Assembly: GCA_026120035.1 (NCBI GenBank)
Contig: JALRME010000023.1
Coordinates: 558,001-622,000, forward strand
Direction: 5' to 3'
Origin: Coleophoma eucalyptorum
Taxonomy: Eukaryota > Ascomycota > Leotiomycetes > Helotiales > Dermateaceae
DNA: 64,000 bases
Each line of letters begins with the position of its first letter. Positions within the stretch are counted from its first letter, which is position 1. The notes under the pieces are model-generated. The model saw only the letters and a list, made by a program, of their open reading frames with translations, was not told where the DNA came from and searched no databases. Below are positions 22,722 through 34,160 of this stretch, piece after piece. The position numbers and the translations under genes are program-made.

Positions 22722-24483
22722 ATGGCATCCCAGCCTGGTTCCTTCTTCGCCATCTCAGAACATGTCATTCCTTGTTCGCATATCCGGGAACATCCGGATG
22801 CACTGCGTAAAGGAACGGATGGGGCTTTGGGATTGGCGGTTAAGGAGTATCAACCGACGAACCATACGGAAGGAGAAGGGGAGGCGGTTACGGTTATTGC
22901 TGCGCATGCGAATGGATTTCCGAAGGTAATGTATAGTTTGGAGTTTGACATTTTTAATTTTTTTTTGGAGGGATTCTTGTAGATATTGGTTCTGATGAGG
23001 AAGTTGGTAGCTGAGTTGGTTATTGGGTGTTTGTGTGTGCATACGAATGAGCTTTATGATACTTACTCTGGTGGCCTAGTCCTTTTACTCAGAGGGTTAG
23101 AAAACGCGTGTTGAGCAAGTGCTCCTGCAAGTCCGTTGTTGAAATTCCTTCGAGCTTCTTTAATACTAAGTCTTTTATCTCGTTGTCTCCATTGTTTCTC
23201 TCTTTTGACGCTTCGTGCTTTACTTTGTCTGTTAAATGACCTCCAGATCACCATAATGTGCTGCAGTATGATATATCCTTCGTCGACTCACCAGTCTCAT
23301 CTACATCCTCTTGTCTAACTGAGTTACAGGAAACTTATGAACCACTATGGGAAGAACTTGTCAAACAATGCGCAGCAAGTAATATTAGGATCCGAGCAAT
23401 TTGGATAGCAGACAGCTCCCACCAAGGATTCAGTGGAGTATTGAACGAGAACATCCAAGGAGATGACCGTAAATGATCTTCCCATAAGCTCGTTGCCATG
23501 TTAAGTGAGAATCTAGCATCGTATTTCGATCACTCTCGAGATCTCCTACACATGGTAAACGTCTTTCGAGAAAAGATGATCCAGCCCATCATTGGCATTG
23601 CTCATTCAATGGGTACTTCACCACTGTAGGTTTCGTAATGCCTCTCAGTTAAGTATACCACTGACCATTACACAGTGTGAACCTCTCAATCATGCATCCT
23701 CGTCTTTTCAGTGGCCTAGCCCTTCTCGAGCCCATAATTCAAAACGAAAAGACCCCAGCTCCCAATCCGGCCTATCTCTCCAGTTTCCGGCGCGACATTT
23801 GGCCCTCTTACCATTCTGCCACTGAGTCCTTATCCAAAAACCCTTTCTTTAAAGCCTGGGACCCTCGAGTGCTTAACCTCTACTTCACGCATGGTTTACG
23901 CAAGACTCCCACAGCCCTCTACCCTTCGGCACCTACTGGATCCGTGACATTGACGACCACTAAAGCCCAAGAAGCATGGTCCTACGCCTGGTGGAACTTT
24001 CGCCCGCAGGACCTTGTGGATGAGGAACAGGCATGCAGTCCGGGCGTCACGACTGATGAGGCTGCTGGGCGGTTATTCATGCGTGCAGAATCTCTGCTGG
24101 CGTTTGAGCAATTGCCGCGCTTGAGACCAATGGTGTTGTACTTGCATGCCGAGCAGAGTAATATCAATATCCCTCGCATCTGTAAGATGAAATTGGAGGT
24201 TACGGGAAAGGGGCTAGGGGGAAGTGGTGGTGCAGAGAGAGGGATGGTTGAGGAGGTTGTGTTGAAAGGGAGCCATCTTGTCCCATTTGAGAAGCCGTGT
24301 GAATGTGCGAGTGTTTTACGGAGCTGGATGGAGAAGGTGTTGGTGAGAGAAGGCAAAGATAGGAGGATTCTGAATGAGAAACCGAGTGGGAAGTCGGAGA
24401 GGGATGGGCTAGTGCTTTCGAAATTGTGGTTAGAAAAGGTGACGAACGTGTCGTATAATGAGAGACCAAGGGGGAAGCTATAG
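22722..24483 (+). CDS. Alpha/beta-hydrolase fold protein with possible weak PTS1
   Basis: Four exons (22722-22925, 23330-23468, 23517-23625, 23676-24483) encode 419 residues. Splicing restores HANGFPK/ETYEPLWEELV, then DDPSYFDHSRDLLHMVN, then the nucleophile elbow IGIAHSMGTSPLVNL (A-H-S-M-G, Ser nucleophile). The late SHLVPFEKP holds the likely catalytic His. This pattern matches fungal hydrolases related to yeast Lpx1 and to enzymes annotated as toxin-biosynthesis hydrolases, many of them peroxisomal. The C-terminus is PRGKL, where -GKL is only a poor match to the peroxisomal [SAC]-[KRH]-[LM] signal. The first intron is 404 bases, long for this window, though its branch site CTAACTGA and acceptor are good. 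The substrate is unknown. Confidence 0.85.
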
Positions 24484-24715
24484 ACTGAAGAAAGGTAGTT
24501 TAAATCTGACACCCATTAACTAGTCTTTCCTTGACTATCAATCTTAAGTTATTTATGGAGGCTGCTACAAATTTGAGAATATCATAAGAAAACAGATCAG
24601 GTTAGCCGTTGAGGGATATGTTATATAATATGCATTTTCAGGCAATCGATATAATTTTACACGCTAATCTGGACCACTCATGGTAGTGCCAATTCGTCAA
24701 CTAAGGCCGTTGCCA

Positions 24716-25350
24716 CTACTTTCCAGTATAATCATAGACCATACGAATCTTCTTCACCTCGTCCCCCTTGATCACCACAACCTTTCTGGTGTATCTTCTC
24801 ACATCTCCAACTATTGCAAACCCCCATATCTGATTGCCCGTCCATCCGTTTACACTCTCAACGTAGGCTTGTACATGCTTCTCTCCGGATGGCCCGACAC
24901 CCTCACCTTCTTCCAGCCAGCCCTCCTTTAAAAAGTCATCATCGATCAAGCCCGAGTCGAAAGACAGCATGCGGTTCTTGCCCTTCAGCTTCCCAAAGAT
25001 ATGGTCATCGTGGTCACGTTCAATCCAGTCCAGGGTTCGATTCTCGGTCGTGCCACCGAGTCCGCCGGTTGCAGTCTGGTTAATGTCGATGTGTACCAGC
25101 CCTTGGTCATCGACATATTCCTTGACATCGAGATAAACGCTTGCGAGGGAGATTGCTTTGCGTGTGAACCATCCGACACCTTGAAGGACAAGGACTGGGT
25201 CTAAGTCATCGGAGAGGCCCTTATTCTGGAGATGTCTTAGCTATCATGACGTGGAGGGGTAGCTGGGGAGGGGTAGGTGCGCGGATGTAGACGCACGAGG
25301 GTGAATTTCCCTGTCAAGTCTCCAATATTCACTTCTGGTGGTGCAGCCAT
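24716..25350 (-). CDS. Conserved fungal protein of unknown function, probably beta-barrel (lipocalin-like)
   Basis: Two exons (25350-25297 and 25225-24716) over a 71-base intron encode 187 residues: MAAPPEVNIGDLTGKFTL joined to NKGLSDDLDPVLVLQGVGW. The pattern of a short GKF start, alternating hydrophobic strands (VHIDINQTATGG, RTLDWIERDHDDHIFGKLKG, QIWGFAIVGDVRRYTRKVVVI) and a C-terminal strand KIRMVYDYTG suggests a calycin-type barrel that binds a small ligand. I recognise the sequence style from other filamentous fungi but no characterised member. There is no signal peptide, so it is probably cytosolic. It is convergent with the hydrolase gene and divergent from ILV3. Confidence 0.85.
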
Positions 25351-26443
25351 TGCGATTGATTCAGCAGGTTCTGAATAGAGTTATCTGAATAATTGAGCGG
25401 AATGCTTCAGACAGAGTCCCAAACCAAATGGAGAACCCGCAAGGTACAAGGCGGGGTTGATCTAATCTGTGCTGCAGCGCGGTGGCGGGGCGGGAACGCT
25501 TACCTGATCCGAGCAGCTTGACTGCAGCTAACGTGGCGATGGTAACGAGCGTCGCTTGACTTGACAGAGGGAGAAAGCAGATGGGGCGACTGTAAATGGG
25601 AAAAGGATGGAATTGATGGCCCTACTTATATCTGTTTGTCGCAAGAACGTGTTTAGCTGCCAGCTTGCGCAACATCTTTTACATCCAGTGTGACAGGGCT
25701 CATGCTTGCATTTCACTCGTACCGAGGTCGTGCACATGTTGTTGCGATTTGCTACAATAGCAACGATGCGAAGATGGGACGATTTAGCCTAGGAACCACG
25801 GGATTCTTGGTGCACCGGATATCACTTAATGGGGAAGGTCTGCGACAGTAGTAAGAAAAGTGAAAGGGGCAGCAAGCACAAGCACAAGCACAAGCTGTAA
25901 GGACGCCTGGGGAAACTACTGACAAGGAACTGATGACTGCAAGCAGGGCCGATCATGGAGAAAGACCAGCTTACAAAGTTGGAAAGGCGGAGGCGGATCA
26001 CCGGATCTTCCGAGCGGAAAAACAATACAAGACTGAGAAGATACTAGGTCCATGACTCTATGTCAATAATTGCACACCCAGCTCGACGATTGACCAATCG
26101 TATACTCCCCGTTTTGCGTGACCGTCCGGCTGAAAAACGGCAGCCTTTTTACAAGGCTGACTCGCTTAACCTGTGGCTCACCAAATAATTTAGTCGGGAA
26201 ACTTCCGTACTCGGACCTTTAGATCTTGCTCTGTGTTGACTCTTCCTTCAAAAGAAACCCAAAGGTACTGCAACAGCATCATCAGCATCCTTTTTACCAA
26301 TTTCCAATTGCTAATTGTTGCAGAGAACACCAGCCACAACACAAGCACCCTTTAGACCGAGGGCTAATCGCTTTGCATTCTTAAATCACAGGCGGAAAAC
26401 CTCTCGAGCTGCAGGCAGTGTGCTTGCGTGTAGTACTTTCACA
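25351..26443. promoter_or_regulatory. Divergent promoter region of ILV3 with two TGACTC motifs
   Basis: TGACTC, the core of Gcn4/CpcA (general amino-acid control) sites, occurs at 26158-26163 and 26237-26242, about 280 and 200 bases before the ILV3 start. A CGG-N5-CCG inverted pair lies at 26002-26012. A short CACAAG hexamer repeat lies near 25872-25893. Nothing coding was seen, apart from possible leader codons before 26444. Confidence 0.5.
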
Positions 26444-28305
26444 ATGCTTCTCCCCCAATTACGGATGAGGGCGAATGCCTCTTTGCTCACCGCACGGAGG
26501 TCCTCGCAATATATGTTAGTCTCTAGTCTCATTCTCTCTGTCAATTGCTCACCTTGGATAGTCGATCCCTCACATCAACCACCTCCCTCCGCGCAAATGA
26601 CTCCGAACCACAACTTAACAAGGTCTCGGCCACAATCACACAACCCAAGTCTCAAGGAGCTTCACAAGCAATGTTGTACGCCACTGGGATGACTGAAGAG
26701 GGATTGAATAAGGCTCAGGTTGGAATTTCATCCGTCTGGTACACTGGAAACCCGTGCAACATGCACCTCCTGGATCTGAACCACCGAGTGAAGAAAGGTG
26801 TCGAAGAGGCTAATCTGATTGGGTATCAATTCAACACTATTGGTGTCTCGGATGGTATCTCTATGGGTACAAAGGGTATGCGGTACAGTCTGCAATCAAG
26901 AGATTTGATTGCCGATAGTATTGAGACTGTTATGGGAGGCCAATGGTACGACGCCAACATCTCCATCCCAGGTTGCGACAAGAATATGCCTGGTGTGATG
27001 ATGGCCATTGGACGTGTCAACCGACCTTCCCTTATGGTTTATGGAGGAACAATCAAGCCCGGTTGTGCCAGGACCCAAAACAATGCCGATATTGATATTG
27101 TTTCTGCTTTCCAAGCCTATGGACAATACATCTCTGGCGAAATCAACGAGGAATCCCGTTTCGACATTATCCGAAATGCTTGCCCCGGTGGCGGCGCTTG
27201 TGGTGGAATGTACACTGCCAACACCATGGCGACCGCTATCGAGACATTAGGAATGACCCTCCCAGGTTCATCATCCAACCCTGCCGAGTCCAAGGCTAAA
27301 TATGACGAGTGCCACGCTGCTGGTGCTGCTATCCGACATTTGCTCAAGGAGGATATCAGACCTAGTGACATTATGACCCGACAAGCGTTTGAGGATGCCA
27401 TGGTTCTCGTCATTATTACTGGGGGTTCCACCAACGCTGTTCTTCATCTTATCGCTATGGCAGATGCTGTCGGCATCAAGTTGACCATTGAGGACTTCCA
27501 AAAGGTGTCGGACCGCACTCCGTTCCTTGCCGATCTTAAGCCATCTGGTAAGTATGTTATGGCCGACCTTTCTGCCATTGGAGGAACCCCATCTCTTATG
27601 AAGTTCTTGCTTAAAGAGGGTCTCATCGATGGCAGCCGTATGACCGTAACTGGTAAGACCATCAAGGAGAATCTCGAAAAGGTCAAGGATTTCCCAACTG
27701 ATCAAGACATCATCCGCCCATTCTCCAACCCAATCAAGAAGACTGGACATCTTCAAATCCTCCGCGGTTCCCTCGCACCCGGTGGATCTGTAGGCAAGAT
27801 TACTGGTAAGGAAGGACTTCGTTTCGTCGGCAAGGCCAAATGCTACGACGCTGAAGATCTTTTCATCGAAGCCCTCGAACGTGGCGAGATCAAGAAGGGC
27901 GAGAAGACCGTTGTCGTGATCCGCTACGAAGGACCCAAGGGTGGACCAGGTATGCCTGAGATGTTGAAGCCCTCATCCGCCATTATGGGGGCTGGACTTG
28001 GCAAGGACGTTGCACTCATCACCGACGGTCGTTTCTCTGGTGGAAGCCACGGATTCTTGATTGGTCACATCGTCCCTGAAGCACAAGAAGGTGGCCCAAT
28101 CGGTCTTGTCCGTGATGGCGATACCGTGGTCATTGACGCCGAGCAGCGTGTCCTCAATCTCGAGGTCGACGAAGCCGAGTTGGAGATCCGAAGGAAGGAG
28201 TTCGTACCTAAGCCGCTCAAGTACACGAAGGGTACTTTGGCCAAGTACTCAAAATTGGTTGGTGATGCCAGCCACGGCTGTATCACAGATGGTGCTATTG
28301 CTTAA
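26444..28305 (+). CDS. ILV3: Dihydroxy-acid dehydratase (mitochondrial, Fe-S)
   Basis: Two exons (26444-26514 and 26562-28305) encode 604 residues. The enzyme dehydrates 2,3-dihydroxy-isovalerate and -methylvalerate to the 2-oxo acids of valine, leucine and isoleucine synthesis in the mitochondrion. The N-terminus [29 protein letters not shown] is a basic, Ser-rich transit peptide, and the intron sits inside it. Cluster ligands are in [17 protein letters not shown] and [16 protein letters not shown]. Further landmarks are [36 protein letters not shown] and [14 protein letters not shown]. The protein is full length. An ATG 129 bases upstream in the same frame (26315) could add residues, but the transit peptide favours 26444. 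Confidence 0.97.
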
Positions 28306-28637
28306 ATAAGGCCTTTGTGCGGGTGGCTGGCTGTCTTTGTATGTTTTCCCTCCTATGTCTTGGAGGTCAGAGAGATTTCGCTCTCTTGGTTAGCTGGTAT
28401 GGATGGGCTTTTCCTTTGTATGTATTGTATAAGCTATTTATCATGGAAAAGTTTGCATCGACTAGTCATATTCTCAATATTTTCGACAATCTACATTGTG
28501 TCAAAGAGCAAAGGACATTCCATTTTGGTTCTAATCTAGCTTATCATATTGTCATGATTTCTTTCCATTTATTTCCTGCTGTTATTGACCCAGCTTGTCG
28601 AGCTAGCTGTGTTTATCCCAGAACTGAAATTCCCTGC
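28306..28637. other. Convergent 3' region, ILV3 / RNase T2
   Basis: An AT-rich interval of 332 bases between two stop codons. Frames here are chance. It is expected to carry both polyadenylation sites. Confidence 0.4.
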
Positions 28638-29737
28638 TTATAGTTCACCCTGAATATCCTTCTTGGTGTCTTCGCTGGCAGCAGCAGAGTAGCCACCATG
28701 CTTAGGGAGGTACCTGATACCACGAGTAGGACCTGTGAATAAACCCAAATTAGCCAAGCATTCATAATAACTTCAATTCGCAGCCCAGATCATCACACCA
28801 AAGTCGAGAAAAAAAGAGAGAAGCTTACAATTTCCCCGACCACCCTTTCCAGCCGGAGCCGTAGCCACAAAACTGCCTGTCTGCAGACTGCCCCTCACAT
28901 TGAACGAATACCAAGCCTGATTCAATTTTCCTGACGAGCAACCCAAGACGACCTCTGAGCCTGTAACTTTGGTCAACGCATCCTGAATCTCGGCTTTTGT
29001 GTACGTCTTGCTGGTACTCGGCGTGATGCCTGCCGCTTCAAGAGCTTTGTAGGTATCCAAACCCTTAAACACCTCGACCGCGCGCGCAAAGAAATCTACT
29101 ACTTCCACCCCGTTGTTGTACGACGATGCATAGCAGGAGGGTGCCAGTGTGTTGATGCATGTTCCGTGCTTGTTCCACTCATGCTGCCAGAAATGCTCGT
29201 TCGTTCCACTGTTGGGCAACCAGTACTTCTCCATATCTGCCAGCAGTGATGCCTGGCCTGCTGAGGTCATGATCTGAGTAATGTTGTGGTATTGGGGTGC
29301 TGATTTGCAGAAGGTTGGGTATCTGCCATCGCAGAGATCAGGCCTGGGTTACTTGTGAGTGATTGCTTGGTGGAGGTAATGTAGGTGTTTTGAGGAAAGT
29401 GAGGAGAAGAAGAGGAGGGGGAGGGGGAGCGGGGTCATTACCAGAGTCCATGTAATGTCCAGCTATCCGCTGGTCCCACTGCTGGGATTGCATCCCAGAA
29501 CTGGGTACTCAGCAGCTGACCACCAGGATAGATAAAGCAGCAGCTGTCCTTTGCAGCTGTGCTGTTGTGGCATGATAATGGTGAGTCGGAGGGGCAGGAG
29601 GGTGCTTCTGCGAATGGGATGCTTGCAACGCCGCTGTTGCTGCTACTGCTGTCTGGATGGGAGCCGAAGGGGAGTTGAGCGAGGAGTCCAGAGGCAAAGG
29701 TCAGAAGAGACTTGAGGGAGGTGGTGTTGCTTGCCAT
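28638..29737 (-). CDS. Secreted ribonuclease T2
   Basis: Three exons (29737-29442, 29343-28829, 28732-28638) encode 301 residues. RNase T2 enzymes cut single-stranded RNA through 2',3'-cyclic phosphates in vacuole, apoplast or medium. Both catalytic segments are present: CAS I WTLHGLWP (His about 96, split by intron 1) and CAS II HEWNKHGTC (His 153, Glu 154, Lys 157, His 158). Several Cys pairs (CC at 66-67, CDGRYPTFC) match the family's disulfides. The N-terminus has a signal-peptide-like hydrophobic run (LLTFASGLLA) and sequons NTT, NST and NIT. Intron 2 restores GNCPTRGIRYLPKHGGY. The mature protein should be extracellular or vacuolar. Confidence 0.95.
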
Positions 29738-30847
29738 CTTGGATGTTGGATGGTTTGTGATGGGTTTGAGAGGGGAGAGAGAGGGATAGATATGGGACAG
29801 CGGAGGGGGAATGAATGTAGATCAGAGTTGCCGGTAAAGCTTAGGACAATGTGCCGTGGTAAGATAAGGAGGGGAGGGCAGTATGGTATCTCCAGACCCA
29901 AGAAGTCAGAAATAGATGATGTGGGAGCTTATGGAGGATGGATGGTGGATGCTGTGAAAGGAAGATGAAGCTCAAAGTCAAGCCCGGAAGCTTCCTTGTC
30001 TGACTGATACTCCAGATGTGCTGTGGTGAAGCTGTGGCCCATGATTCGGCAGATAGCGGTAGCTTAAGCTTGATCCTTGCTGAGACGAAAGTCAGGGTCT
30101 CAGTGGAGCTGGTACCTGCGTCATTGGTGCCACGTGATGGGCAACGGAAATGAGAGGGTCGTGTCTGCTCCTGGAGTCTGCCGTGCCATTCATGCTTGAG
30201 GGACGGAATCATCGGAGGGTCTATATTGCATGAGTTACTCGAAAGGCTATCTCTTAAGTCTTCTCTATCCAACGATCAACTGCTGCCTGTACTTACCTGA
30301 CTGCCGCTTTACAACACCTAGTCGGAAGATTTACAGAGATTGGGAAGTTTTACGCATTATATTCAGCCAAATACTGGCCAATTAAACACCGCGTAATTAG
30401 GTACAACCTGATAGATAGAGATAAGCAATACCCTTATTCCCTTTGCAGTCTATGATATATTCTCCGACTGCTTTATCTGCCTTGGGCTTCCGCTTTCGGC
30501 TTGGCGTGACGGAAGCCAGTGACGATACAAAGGCTTCCGCGCGGATTTGTTCCACATCGGGTTAAATCCACTTCCCAATGGTGTTGCCTCCAGGCATCAG
30601 CCATTGCACCTACAAATAACTCCATGATTATCTCGACGCCAAGTAGCAGAGCCGGCTCACCAGCATTTCACTTGCTTCGGTGATACAATTCTTTGCTAAC
30701 ACCCGTCGAACGGGAGAAGATCAGGCTACTTACGCCGCAGTTGCTGCGGTCCCGTATTGACGTTCATCACGTCTGTGGTGGAATCATCCAATCAACCACC
30801 CCTCTATCTTGCTACGGTAGAGCTCTCACATCCTCTCGGCTCTCATC
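29738..30847. promoter_or_regulatory. Divergent intergenic region, RNase T2 / 2EXR gene
   Basis: Contains the promoters of both neighbours. A 143-codon minus-strand frame (29841-30272) has no recognisable motif. Purine-rich GGAGGGG runs occur near 29750-29880. Confidence 0.4.
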
Positions 30848-31525
30848 ATGTCCACCGACGTCTTTCACCTCTTCCCCAACCTCCCAGGTGAGATTCGTCT
30901 CAAAGTCTGGAACTACATCTTAGAAGAACCGAGAGTCGTCGACGTATCATGCGAGCGAGGAATCCTACCTGGTCCCAAACGCTACGCCAAGTCATTTAGT
31001 TCCCAGTCTCCACCACCAGCCCTGCTGTATGTCAACCGTGAAGCCCGCTACGAGGCTCTAGCCGTATACCAACCGTATTTCCGGACGGAGTATGCGGCCA
31101 GGTGCACGTATCTGAACCTCGACCACGACACGGTGAAGTTACATGAGAGCACGCTGAGCTATGTCGGGAAGCAAGAGCTGGACTCTATCCGAACGATGAT
31201 CGTCGAGGTATCGGATTACTCGTATTTTGGTCATTACAATATGGAAACGGTGAAAATCATGTCGAAGCTCAAGAACCTCGAGCTCATCTCGAGCGATGGG
31301 GTGAAATATAGCTGGAGTCGAGTTAATGATCAATATGTCAGATTTCTGCAAAGTGAGTTTGAAGAGGCGATGGCTGCAGACCCCGGGTGGGAGTGTCCGA
31401 GGGTCAGGATCGTATCGCTGCACACTGGTGCTGAAATGGCGGTTATCAATGGCGGTGCTTCAATTCCGGGTTGGATTAACGAGTCAGTCCCGTTCTTGCT
31501 TGAAGGCATTTGGCACATTCCCTAA
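30848..31525 (+). CDS. 2EXR-domain protein, single exon
   Basis: The open frame of 225 residues begins MSTDVFHLFPNLPGEIRLKVWNYILEEPRVVDVS. The FPNLPxEIRLKVWNxxLxxPRVVxV phrase and the following PPALLYVNREARYEAL are the two hallmarks of the 2EXR domain, which is widespread and expanded in Pezizomycotina. No biochemical role is firmly established for the family. The rest of the protein is soluble and shows no signal or membrane segment. The start codon is preceded by ATC at -3 and fits the domain start. No intron is needed. Confidence 0.88.
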   Translation: MSTDVFHLFPNLPGEIRLKVWNYILEEPRVVDVSCERGILPGPKRYAKSFSSQSPPPALLYVNREARYEALAVYQPYFRTEYAARCTYLNLDHDTVKLHESTLSYVGKQELDSIRTMIVEVSDYSYFGHYNMETVKIMSKLKNLELISSDGVKYSWSRVNDQYVRFLQSEFEEAMAADPGWECPRVRIVSLHTGAEMAVINGGASIPGWINESVPFLLEGIWHIP

Positions 31526-31852
31526 TCGTGTTCTGCAGAGGGCCGGCAGAACCATCTTTTATAATGGGCCCGCTTACTTGGACCTAGGATTGGCCCATAA
31601 GGTACTTTCGTACGTCTCGAACATCGGACATGACATAACGTCGGGACGTATTTCGAAAATATCAAAAACTAGAAACTCTCCACGAGGATAATGAATGAAG
31701 ACTTATGTTTCAATACTCCTATTTTTTTTAGACTTCCTGCACGCAGTCCCTATTTGAAAGAGCGAGAGCTTTGTAAAATATCGCTGGCATTCTCTAACCT
31801 ATCTGGTTCAGGATATTTTACTGATTGCTCACCGACAGTACCTCACCCAGTA
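31526..31852. other. Short convergent interval
   Basis: It lies between the stop codons of the 2EXR gene and the Q/P-rich gene. Small frames extend into it from the antisense of the next gene. Nothing identifiable. Confidence 0.35.
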
Positions 31853-33322
31853 CTAAGTCCCCCATTGAATGCCGTCTTCAACTTCCAGAATATCCCCATA
31901 ATCAATATTAACACCAGAATGAGTGCGATATTCCAAAATGCTATTCTTATTGCCAACATGCGTACCGGTACCAACATGAAGATGCTCATCTTCAGTGCTA
32001 GTACCAGCTCCGACATCTGTCCCGGCTTCAGCATTACTACTTACTTCATCGCTAGTACCGACATCAGCATCAAAATCCACGTCAATACCACTACCTGGGA
32101 TAATTCTTAGTATTTCAGCACCATTGCCAAGATCTGGATCTGGATTTGTATTAAAATCAGTACTCAACTCAGTCCATTCTCTCGAGTAGTCCTTACCTAT
32201 CCAAATATCCAACGCCATAGTTCTACCCTGGAGCTCCATTGGTTCTCTCACAGCAGTCTCCTCGGCAAACTTAGGCATTTGTGTATGTTGCGTGTTGGTC
32301 TTCTCAAACGCCCCCGCTTCTTCGTCGGTATGTGGCTCGGCATATTTTGGTAACATGGCGTGCAACGAGATATTTTGCTGCATGTCGAACGCCGAGTCTC
32401 CGTTGCCTCTCTGCATTTGAATTCCACCCACGAACTGTTGAGCAGACGGTGGTAGCGGAACAGAAACATGGCTTGGAGAGTCATATATCGGCTGTGGTGC
32501 TGCTACTTGTGGTGGCAGTGAATGAAAGTCTCGTTCTGGAGAATCCTCGATCTTGATCTCGTCATCGTCCCGTATTTCATTTCTGGCATTAAGTTCAATA
32601 TTTTGGGCTGCAGGAAAATAGTCTTGGGATTGAGTTTCATGTCCGGTCCTAGGAAACTGGTGCGGCGGATGTTGAGTCTGCCAGTTGCCTTGCATTTGAG
32701 GTTGTGGAGGCAGACCTATATGCCCAACACGGTGCTGTTGTTGGAACTGCCAAATACCCTGCGCCTGAGGTTGCCAATTCATGCCCATATTCCTAATGCT
32801 TTGCTGTTGGTACTGTGGCTGTGGCATTTGCGGTTGTAAGTATGGATGAGCTGTAGCTCCCGATGCAACATCATAGCCATAGACATTAGGTTGCTGCTGA
32901 ATGCCCAGGAGTTGAAGGCCAGAGTTGTTGTTCAACATTTCCTGTACACTGCACACTGGATATCTGATATTGTCAGGGACCATCGTCGTGGTCGTTGTAC
33001 TACCCATGATATGCTCATTCCTATCATGACAGATCCAGTATCCATATACTGGTGGCGGCGGTGGCGGTTGTCGTTGTTGTCGTCGTCGTGATTGCGGTGG
33101 AGGTGGTGGTGGTGGTTGTGGTTGTGGTGTTTGCTGAAATGGAAGATACGTCGCAGGTGGGCCAAATCCACCATGCCCCAGAACCCAGCTATGGTATTGA
33201 ATAGAGCCGGCATTGTTGTTGTAATTCTGGACAGAAGGCCCTCGGTTCTGATTCACCTGATGATGATACGGGCCTGGATTTATCCCAGCTCCGTTCTGGG
33301 CGTTAGCATTTGGAGCAGACAT
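31853..33322 (-). CDS. Q/P-rich low-complexity protein (489 aa), unknown function
   Basis: A single open frame begins MSAPNANAQNGAGINPG. The first half is rich in Gln, Pro and Asn, with two polyproline blocks (around residues 70-95, PPPPPPP and PPPPPPV) flanking an Arg/Gln patch. The second half is acidic, and the end contains Gly/Thr/Asp repeats such as DVGAGTSTEDEH. No folded domain was recognised. Composition resembles transcription co-regulators or RNA-binding condensate proteins, but that is only compositional. The long frame, clear start and second Q/P-rich gene immediately upstream support a real gene. The C-terminal ILEVEDGIQWGT is the least repetitive part. Confidence 0.65.
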   Translation of the reverse strand: MSAPNANAQNGAGINPGPYHHQVNQNRGPSVQNYNNNAGSIQYHSWVLGHGGFGPPATYLPFQQTPQPQPPPPPPPQSRRRQQRQPPPPPPVYGYWICHDRNEHIMGSTTTTTMVPDNIRYPVCSVQEMLNNNSGLQLLGIQQQPNVYGYDVASGATAHPYLQPQMPQPQYQQQSIRNMGMNWQPQAQGIWQFQQQHRVGHIGLPPQPQMQGNWQTQHPPHQFPRTGHETQSQDYFPAAQNIELNARNEIRDDDEIKIEDSPERDFHSLPPQVAAPQPIYDSPSHVSVPLPPSAQQFVGGIQMQRGNGDSAFDMQQNISLHAMLPKYAEPHTDEEAGAFEKTNTQHTQMPKFAEETAVREPMELQGRTMALDIWIGKDYSREWTELSTDFNTNPDPDLGNGAEILRIIPGSGIDVDFDADVGTSDEVSSNAEAGTDVGAGTSTEDEHLHVGTGTHVGNKNSILEYRTHSGVNIDYGDILEVEDGIQWGT

Positions 33323-34160
33323 ATTACCAAGACCCGGTCGACTGATAGCGTATGTAAGGAGAATGAAAGATAGAACAGGGTTAGAGATAGACCTGTGGAA
33401 GTTAATATGTAACCGTGTACCTGTTCAGTCGTTCCACCGTCCTGAAGCAGAATGGCCAAAAGGATTACTGCTGGTGCTTGTCAGTCTATTGAGATATGTG
33501 TCTGCACAGTCCCATTCTCAAATTTGAGGAAGGCAAAGTAGCAGCACTGGATGAAATCTGGGGAAAGTGCGCCTTGTTAGCGCGGAATATGCCATTTTCC
33601 ATCACATCTAGACAACTCAAGCCAATGCAAGACGCTACCAGTTTGCAAGCCAAAGCAATGTCTTATGCTAAGCAATATATCCAAGCTTCTACGGAAGCAA
33701 CCGCAAAAAACCTAGATATGTTCTTTGCTGTATGGGCTATAGCTGAAGGCAATACTTTGAGGCTATTGCGTTAAGCGCAAGAGATTCTTTTGCGAGAAAT
33801 ACAATCGTTACGTAGAAGTCCCTTGCACTGTCTGGAATTCTGGTCACTTCAGGTATGTCGTCTTCTTCGGTACGCTCCTTGTCGAAGAGGTTGCACTGCA
33901 TGGGAGACAGTGCCAATTGATAGATAGCTTGCACCCAGCCCAGTTTGGTTCTAAGCGAGCACTAAAGAGACTAAGAGTGAGTCGACCGAACTTTGAGTTT
34001 TCTAGTTCTTCGCGCAGATATTAAGGTTCTTTCCGTGAACCCAAATCTTTGAGCCTCTTTGAGACTGTTCCGACAAAACAAAAGGGTTGCAAAGATCTCA
34101 GAATGTCAGGATTACGAGGATCCATTAGGTAATATTGCAATAGAAGCACAAGCCTCGTAG
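33323..34160. other. Interval between the two Q/P-rich genes, with one isolated 92-codon frame
   Basis: On the plus strand 33496-33774 encodes a 92-residue helical sequence that looks protein-like (LKFEEGKVAALDEIWGKC, then LQAKAMSYAKQYIQASTEAT). No promoter, partner exon or family was found, so I do not call it a gene. The rest should contain the promoter of the 31.8-kb gene and the 3' end of the next. Confidence 0.35.

Noticed and set aside
23982..24512. 176-codon minus-strand open frame, Ser-rich
   Set aside because: It is antisense to the last hydrolase exon; the sense strand carries clear alpha/beta-hydrolase motifs.
25036..25070. Another tRNA B-box-like string (GGTTCGATTC)
   Set aside because: It lies within the coding exon of the beta-rich protein and has no cloverleaf pairing.
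27271..27756. 161-codon minus-strand open frame
   Set aside because: It is antisense to the ILV3 coding region and has no independent support.
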